DNA of 64,000 nt from Hypholoma sublateritium FD-334 SS-4. Its lineage: Eukaryota > Basidiomycota > Agaricomycetes > Agaricales > Strophariaceae. Both the position numbers and the translations under genes were made by a program. The notes below the pieces were generated by a model, which was not told the origin of the DNA, did no database searches, and worked only from the letters and a program-made list of their open reading frames with translations. Location of the stretch: NCBI GenBank assembly GCA_000827495.1, contig KN817660.1:19305-83304 (forward strand), given 5' to 3'. The stretch's first letter is position 1. Each line of letters opens with the position of its first letter. Of this stretch, positions 58,747 to 64,000 are shown one piece after another.

Positions 58747-59061
58747 ACCCTGCCCTCCCTCGCCGTGTCTTCTCCAGCCAGCCCGATATCCGCGCTCCCA
58801 TACGACATCCTTCTGGTCATATTCACCCACTACGTCCCATGCTACGCTCTCCATCTCCGGCAGCCAAGCCCCACGACAGCACCGTTCCTTCTCTGCCACA
58901 TCTGTTCGTCTCTGAGGCGGCTCTCCCGGGCGTTTGCCACGCTTTGGGTGTATATTTCATATGATTACTCTGTCGTGGCGACATATTTCCCCTCTGCCGC
59001 GGCGGATCCCACCACAATCTCGAATATCTGGCCTCGGCGTAATATCTCGAACTCGACATAA
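58747..59061 (+). pseudogene. F-box-like fragment
   Basis: One frame reads ISALPYDILLVIFTHYVP, then PFLLCHICSSLRRLSRAF and ATLWVYISYDYS, the usual F-box and following helix. No ATG lies in frame (only a GTG at 58765), and the frame closes at 59061 without the expected downstream body. Other short frames continue to about 59340 without recognisable blocks. It could be a gene with an unseen first exon, but a truncated remnant is more likely. Confidence 0.42.
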
Positions 59062-60021
59062 TCGCCTTGAACGAATATATGAAGAGCTCCAGCTGGACAC
59101 CCAGCCGTCTTTCCCGGCCTCCATACAGTGCTGTCAGAAGCCATACCGATCGGCAACCACTCGTTCTACCAGCTCCAGACCCTCCTATCAGGCTATCGCC
59201 GGGGTACTTCGACATCAACCGTGGCCCTCTGCCAGTCAATATCACCTGGGCTACGAAGAGCCAGTAAGGAAGGGACCGACATCAGCCACGAGGCGGAGTT
59301 TTATTGTCGTGTGGCCAGGTTGTTTCGCCTCGTCTTTCAACCACCACCTTATAAATGTCGGAGCGAGGTCATAAATGCAAACGCAGTCTCCAGGACTCAC
59401 CTATCGGCCTCTCAAAGATGAGGGTGGCGCTCAACCGTGTCGATGCTCTCCAGGCGGAGTTGGATGGGATTCAAGTAACAGAGGAGCGGTTGCACAGCGT
59501 CTCGAAGCATGTCCTGGCGCTGGAGGGTATTGTAAAAGGTGCTAAGAAACCAGTACGTCCTATTCCCATCGCGTCCTGGCCTATTATTAATGATATTGCA
59601 GAGAGCGACTTTCTCGACCGTTAGGTCAGAAGACCTCGAGGAAGCCGGCGTCGTCAGGAAACGTCTCGAATTTGAACCCGTGAATGTAACCGAGTTAACC
59701 AAGACGCTGCCATCGAACGCAGAGGCTGAAATTTTGGACCTCCACTCCCGAATCAAGAAAATCTATGCACACGTGAACATGGACGTGCGTTTTTCTCTTA
59801 ATTACCTTTGCGTTTGCAGCCCAACTGAACACTTGCTGTTAGTATGAACCAGGCTCACGAATGATTCTTGACGCAATACTGCTCACGCTGACGGCAATTG
59901 CCTCAGCCGAAAATAGGAATGTTGTCATTATTCCGGAGATGAGGATCCCTCAAGTAGACGAGGTCCAGATCGCTCACCCCAGTTCAGGGTATGAGTTATG
60001 GTTGAATGGCAATATCGATTA

Positions 60022-60617
60022 CAGTCGCACCTGCCGTAACCCATATATGAGATACCCCATAACCCGTAATATCCCATAGAAATTCCCGTCCACCGAGTTG
60101 GTTCGCGGGGAAATCCAACCCATAACCCATAACTCCCAGTACCCCATAACCCATACCCGCTGGCGGACAAAACCCATACATTACCTTCCCTATTTGGCTT
60201 AGTTCACGCACAAATGGGGTTCAAATATTACGTTTCCATGCTGAACGGTGCAAATTACAGTGGAAATCCATAATTCACCTTGAATTCACGGCGACCGCCT
60301 CACATTTTATACCCATTTCTTTGCTATTTCCACTTATATCTATTTTTATATGACCTCCGAAACCTTTTGATACCCTCAAGTTTGACTTCACATGATGCAA
60401 GCAGTCCGAAAAACAACCTTTGTTCAGTAATATCACAAGATTAATGATGTAACATGCATTGAGCAGCAAATCTCAGCAATATAATATGTCCTAGAGCCCC
60501 AAAGTAACATGTTATTTTAGAGATCTATTTTTAGTGCGCCTGACCTACCCCATATCCTGCCATAACCCATAGCCTGGGACGTCCACGGATCGCTATGGGT
60601 TATGGCAGGTGCGACTG
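60022..60617. mobile_element. 596-bp MITE-like element with TA target duplication
   Basis: The ends are inverted repeats: CAGTCGCACCTGCC(G/A)TAACCCAT at the left and its complement at the right, about 23 bp with one mismatch. TA flanks each side (60020-60021 and 60618-60619). It contains no coding frame and carries many copies of CCCATAAC near both ends. It interrupts an exon of the nuclease-like gene. Ends starting CAGT with a TA duplication fit a non-autonomous Tc1/mariner-type element; no transposase here to prove it. Confidence 0.85.
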
Positions 60618-60743
60618 TATGCTGTTATAGAGTATGACAATGTGCGGGAATGCAGGGGTAAGTCAGGTTACCATCTGCCTCCACTTTACAAATTACTAAT
60701 TGCCTTCTCAGACCGCTTACTTGGCCCGGGTGGATCTAGAGTA

Positions 60744-62645
60744 CGGTCGGCGACCACTGCAAGCTTCATTTCAGATTTCGAACCCCCATCATGACAATGC
60801 GGTAAGCGAATATCGTTCGTTAGCTATCTTTAGTCCCATTCCCAGGACCTGGTGTCGGAGGGTCTGACGCCCCAATACGGGACAATTCACCTCGTTTGTG
60901 GTGTAGCATTGGAATATAGACCATTCTGTCCCACTGGAAGAATATTTGAGTGAAAAAAGCATAAGAAAACGAGGGATACCTACTTGGGTACTATGTCCCG
61001 CTCTCGGGCGACCCTTAGTATGGTCAGGGACATCATCAACTAACTCGGCTCCCGTTCCCAGGGCGCGTTTCGGATGGTGCTTATGATATCGTCGAGTAGA
61101 TTAGATATTCAAGTCTTGTCAGTCGAGCTACGGATTAGAAAGTAAAATAAGCGCCCGTCGTTAGTGCAAAGACGTGTACCATGAGAAGATGATATTAATT
61201 GTTATGCAATCTGCCATCATTGAAATATTTTGAAAGTAGAATACTGTGCTTATTTTTCAACGACTTCAATTTCTCTACAAAGTTGTGTAAATCAAGAGAG
61301 ATGTATGCTAACAACTTGAAATAGAGCAGGATTTTATTGACTTGAAGCTGGTCGTTTGTGCGATTATGTGTGTACTTGTGCCGTTCTATAGATCTATGAA
61401 TAATATAATGCATAGTATTTGTATATCACACTTAAATACACGGGGATACCGCGGTATCGCTCTCTGCACTCGTATTAACGGTACGCAGATATAATCGATA
61501 AGCGCTTTATAAATCCCTTCCTGGGTACCAAATATAACACGTCGCTCTGTGACTTAACAATGCTAATGCCCAACTGAAGTATATTGTCTCGAACTTTGCG
61601 AACTCAGATTCTGAATATGGCAAATGCTTCTCGTGAATAGTAGACTATCATCAGCAAGAGGAAATTTCTTCTCATTGCTCGACAAGCAACTTAGCTAGAT
61701 AACGGTTGAAGATATTTCAATTTGTGTGATACACATTACTACTTATTCTTATTCGACATGTTTTATACCATTCAGATTGAAGTTAGTTGTTGAAGGGATT
61801 GCTTAGATTCAAAGCAAGTGAGGTACTTCATAACCAACTTCTGTTTTTTTTTTAAGAATTGAATGGCCATCTTAGCTCACGTACATAAAAAATATGACAG
61901 TTCATCGAGATATTGGCTGAGCTATTATACGAGATATCAGAGCCTTGCAACCACAAGTAGCACTGCAAGTCCACGAGAACTGTGATCCTGCTCCCCTGCA
62001 TGTACTTGCTTGGCGGAGTTGAAAAGCAAGTGTCAAAGAAACACTTGCCCAAATATTTGTGATGAGCGCCTGTTTGTTTTTCTACACTCAAGCTCCATAT
62101 GCAGCTCGCCGACGCCGTGGACTTCAATTTCGTTGATTTCACTTTATGATGTCATGGGCGCCAGAAATCGAGCTACATAGGTGAAGATGTCCGTGCTGTC
62201 GCTTCACGGCGCACGTCCGTACACTGACGACGAGCGCTTATTTTACTTTCTATATCCGTAGCTCGACTGACAAGACTTGAATATCTAATCTACTCGACGA
62301 TATCATAAGCACCATCCGAAACGCGCCCTGGGAACGGGAGCCGAGTTAGTTGATGATGTCCCTGACCATACTAAGGGTCGCCCGAGAGCGGGACATAGTA
62401 CCCAAGTAGGTATCCCTCGTTTTCTTATGCTTTTTTCACTCAAATATTCTTCCAGTGGGACAGAATGGTCTATATTCCAATGCTACACCACAAACGAGGT
62501 GAATTGTCCCGTATTGGGGCGTCAGACCCTCCGACACCAGGTCCTGGGAATGGGACTAAAGATAGCTAACGAACGATATTCGCTTACCGCATTGTCATGA
62601 TGGGGGTTCGAAATCTGAAATGAAGCTTGCAGTGGTCGCCGACCG
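60744..62645. mobile_element. 1902-bp non-autonomous element with ~430-bp terminal inverted repeats
   Basis: The left arm (60744-61176) is the reverse complement of the right arm (62212-62645). The outer ~390 bp look identical on reading; the inner ~40 bp are diverged. Ends begin CGGTCGGCGACCAC. TA flanks at 60742-60743 and 62646-62647. The 1035-bp centre is AT-rich and has no transposase; its longest frames (minus strand 61195-61413 and 61852-62142) resemble nothing known. Inserted in a second exon of the same broken gene. The near-identical arms suggest recent arrival or arm homogenisation. Confidence 0.88.
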
Positions 62646-62953
62646 TAAGAGGCAATGATGCATTGAATATTTCGAAGGGCCGCATGTTGCTAGTTGAAGC
62701 TAAACGCCCGAGTTCTGAAGATAGTTTCATCTCTTGTATCCCTGAAGCCGTTAGTCAGGCGATTGCATTGCTGAAGTCTGCAAAGTACGTCAGCACCGGC
62801 TATATTCTTCTTCATCCGAACATTTTCTTCCAGTCTTCCTGAAGTCCGTTTCTGTCTATCTGACGGGTCGTCATGGATTTTCTTCATCTTTTGAAGTTGG
62901 AAAACGGGACACTGACATACTATGAATCGGTGACACGCCGTGACATCGCTTGA

Positions 62954-63295
62954 GCACAGGCATGGTTGCCGTTGAGACCCAGTCAAAATCAGCTCAAATG
63001 AGATCGGATCAAAGTCGGTGTAGTTGATTTATTTGTGCGTTGGAGCCCTGTATCTAGCTTCAATTATTCCAGTCCATTTACATTGATGATAAACACGACG
63101 ATCTCCCAGTAAACATGCTACGTAAGCGTGTTTAGCAAGGCCACCCTCGCCACACTTGGTAAAATACGTCNCGCAAATCACATGAAATCAACAGAGCTCA
63201 ATGAGATTGATTTGCAGCTGCTTTGCACGGAACGACACGCCGCCATCGAATGTGTACTACTTTGACCTCACGCGCTCTTACTTCAGTACTCTCCG
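62954..63295. other. Intergenic, nothing recognised
   Basis: Between the broken nuclease-like gene and the transposase start; contains one ambiguous base near 63171. Confidence 0.4.
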
Positions 63296-64000
63296 ATGCC
63301 GAAGGAACCACGCCGGGCGTCAAATGCCAACTCGCGATCTGGAAGAACGTATACATGCGCATGCAGCAAGTTTTGCAACGGTGTCGAGCGCGAAATCTCT
63401 AAGTCATCTTACCTCAGACATACGAAGTTCGNGCTGCAATCCGAGCTGTCGTCCACCGATACGTCGATTGGTAGCGCCCATGTTGAGAACGTGAGCTCGC
63501 TCTCATGCTACTATTTCTACTGCATTGGCATTGATGCTCAGAGCTTCCAGATTTCTGAGCCCCATAGAACAGTAAACGACCTACGCCGGCCTGATAATTA
63601 TAACTTCGTGAACACAGGAGAGCCCGATCCCCCAACTGATGTCGACNCAGATAGGGATAATCCCACAGACAACTCGGACCGCGGATGTCTCGACNACCTT
63701 ACGATAGAGAATCTCGGCCAACAGCAATCTGACAACATAGCAAATAACGATGTAAATTCCGAGTCCATTAGCAATCTCAATGAATTGTTTGAAAACACTA
63801 AATTAGAGGAGCTCTGCACAACGAATGCTTTCATTCAGGAACTACAAAATGCATCGCTCGATGGAAAATACAGTAATCTTGATCAAGAGGCCCTCAACCA
63901 GTTGAGAAACCCCCCCACAGCCACGTACACGCTTGACGAGCAGCCCGAACTTCGACTGGCATTCGACATCTTCTTAGCCAGTCTCACAGCTTCGGTCAAC
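63296..64000 (+). CDS. Tnp2-like (En/Spm, CACTA-type) transposase, N-terminal part, runs off window
   Basis: Two exons in phase: 63296-63490 and 63542 to beyond 64000. Seen: a Cys/His cluster TCACSKFCNGVEREISKSSY followed by LRH, then a Ser/Asn/Asp-rich linker, then TYTLDEQPELRLAFDIFLAS. Family knowledge: proteins of the Tnp2 (Transposase_21) class in agaricomycetes begin with 'C.C..fC.G..r.vs..ty.rH' and have '.L.eqPelRl..diFla' ahead of the catalytic part. That catalytic part lies outside the window, so the call rests on the N-terminus. Ambiguous bases at 63432, 63647 and 63695. Whether the gene is intact cannot be told. Confidence 0.55.
   Translation, partial: MPKEPRRASNANSRSGRTYTCACSKFCNGVEREISKSSYLRHTKFXLQSELSSTDTSIGSAHVENVSSLSCYYFYCIGIDAQSFQISEPHRTVNDLRRPDNYNFVNTGEPDPPTDVDXDRDNPTDNSDRGCLDXLTIENLGQQQSDNIANNDVNSESISNLNELFENTKLEELCTTNAFIQELQNASLDGKYSNLDQEALNQLRNPPTATYTLDEQPELRLAFDIFLASLTASVN

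Larger units (their letters stand above)
59355..62953 (+). pseudogene. PD-(D/E)XK-nuclease-like gene broken by two TIR insertions and a frameshift
   Basis: Exons: 59355-59552, 59602-59784, then 59843-60021 continuing at 60620-60657 beyond a 596-bp element, then 60712-60743 continuing at 62648-62784 beyond a 1902-bp element, then from 62834. Removing each element with one TA copy leaves the frame open at both points. Blocks seen: SRMILDAILLTLTAIASAEN helix, VVIIPEMRIP, SGYELWLNGNIDY, AVIEYDN after the first element, DRLLGPGGSRV, then after the second RGNDALNISKGRMLLVEAKR and SAKNLPEVRFCLSDGSSWIFFI. The Glu - Asp(IDY) - VEAK order resembles a PD-(D/E)XK nuclease core, as in unassigned and Crinkler-type proteins multiplied in agaricomycetes. 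After WIFFIF the frame stops (TGA 62892); the sequence continues in another frame as LKLENGTLTYYES, so a T-run (62889-62892) has shifted the frame. Confidence 0.7.

Noticed and set aside
61852..62142. Minus-strand frame in the centre of the long-TIR element as a transposase
   Set aside because: Only 96 codons, with no DDE motifs or helix-turn-helix pattern.
62600..62640. GGTTCGAA-like T-loop suggesting a tRNA
   Set aside because: It is part of the inverted arm (copy also near 60770), with no acceptor or anticodon stem.

Overview
The window looks like nuclear DNA of an agaricomycete basidiomycete (mushroom-forming fungus). Genes are split by many short GT-AG introns (about 50-100 bp). Recognisable families are typical of that group: DUF6534 membrane proteins, a membrane protein with a C-terminal PPPAYE-type tail, KDZ transposons with a C-terminal Ulp1-like protease, fungal TET/JBP-like dioxygenases, calpain paralogues, F-box proteins and a Tnp2-like transposase. 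Runs of ambiguous bases at about 2.98-5.35 kb, 22.95-23.76 kb and 63.17-63.70 kb mark poorly resolved consensus. All gene models were spliced by eye from reading frame, splice sites and family resemblance; no search was run.

Layout. 0-2 kb: the end of a DUF6534 protein and a single-pass membrane protein. 2-7.5 kb: gene-poor, N-rich, with a decayed CK1-like kinase. 7.5-11.8 kb: divergent housekeeping pair hse1 (ESCRT-0) and mms2 (ubiquitin E2 variant), sharing a 175-bp intergenic region. 12.5-23.7 kb: an accessory block with a KDZ transposase carrying a Ulp1-like SUMO-protease domain (broken by one TGA), three small unknown genes, a TET/JBP-like 2OG-Fe(II) dioxygenase and a RING protein with tandem SUMO-interaction-like motifs. 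24-25.5 kb: GC-rich degenerate repeats. 25.9-28.4 kb: two tail-to-tail Cys-rich paralogues of unknown function. 30.2-34.4 kb: a 12-exon low-complexity protein with a duplicated exon.

35-46 kb: three head-to-tail calpain genes on the minus strand, with a small membrane-protein gene between two of them. 46-50.2 kb: AT-rich, no convincing gene. 50.3-52.8 kb: an Opi1-family phospholipid-synthesis regulator. 53.7-55.2 kb: an F-box-like protein. 57.0-58.4 kb: a secreted protein built from symmetric phase-2 exons, each opening with a dibasic site. 59.4-62.95 kb: a PD-(D/E)XK-nuclease-like gene split by two TIR elements, each inserted at a TA dinucleotide, and ended by a frameshift. 63.3 kb to the edge: the start of a Tnp2-like transposase.

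The most coherent candidate system is the 12.5-23.7 kb block. Linkage of fungal TET/JBP genes with KDZ transposons is already described; what is added here is the set of three small neighbouring genes, the Ulp1-like domain beside a SIM-RING protein, and a CpG-type nonsense change inside the transposase.
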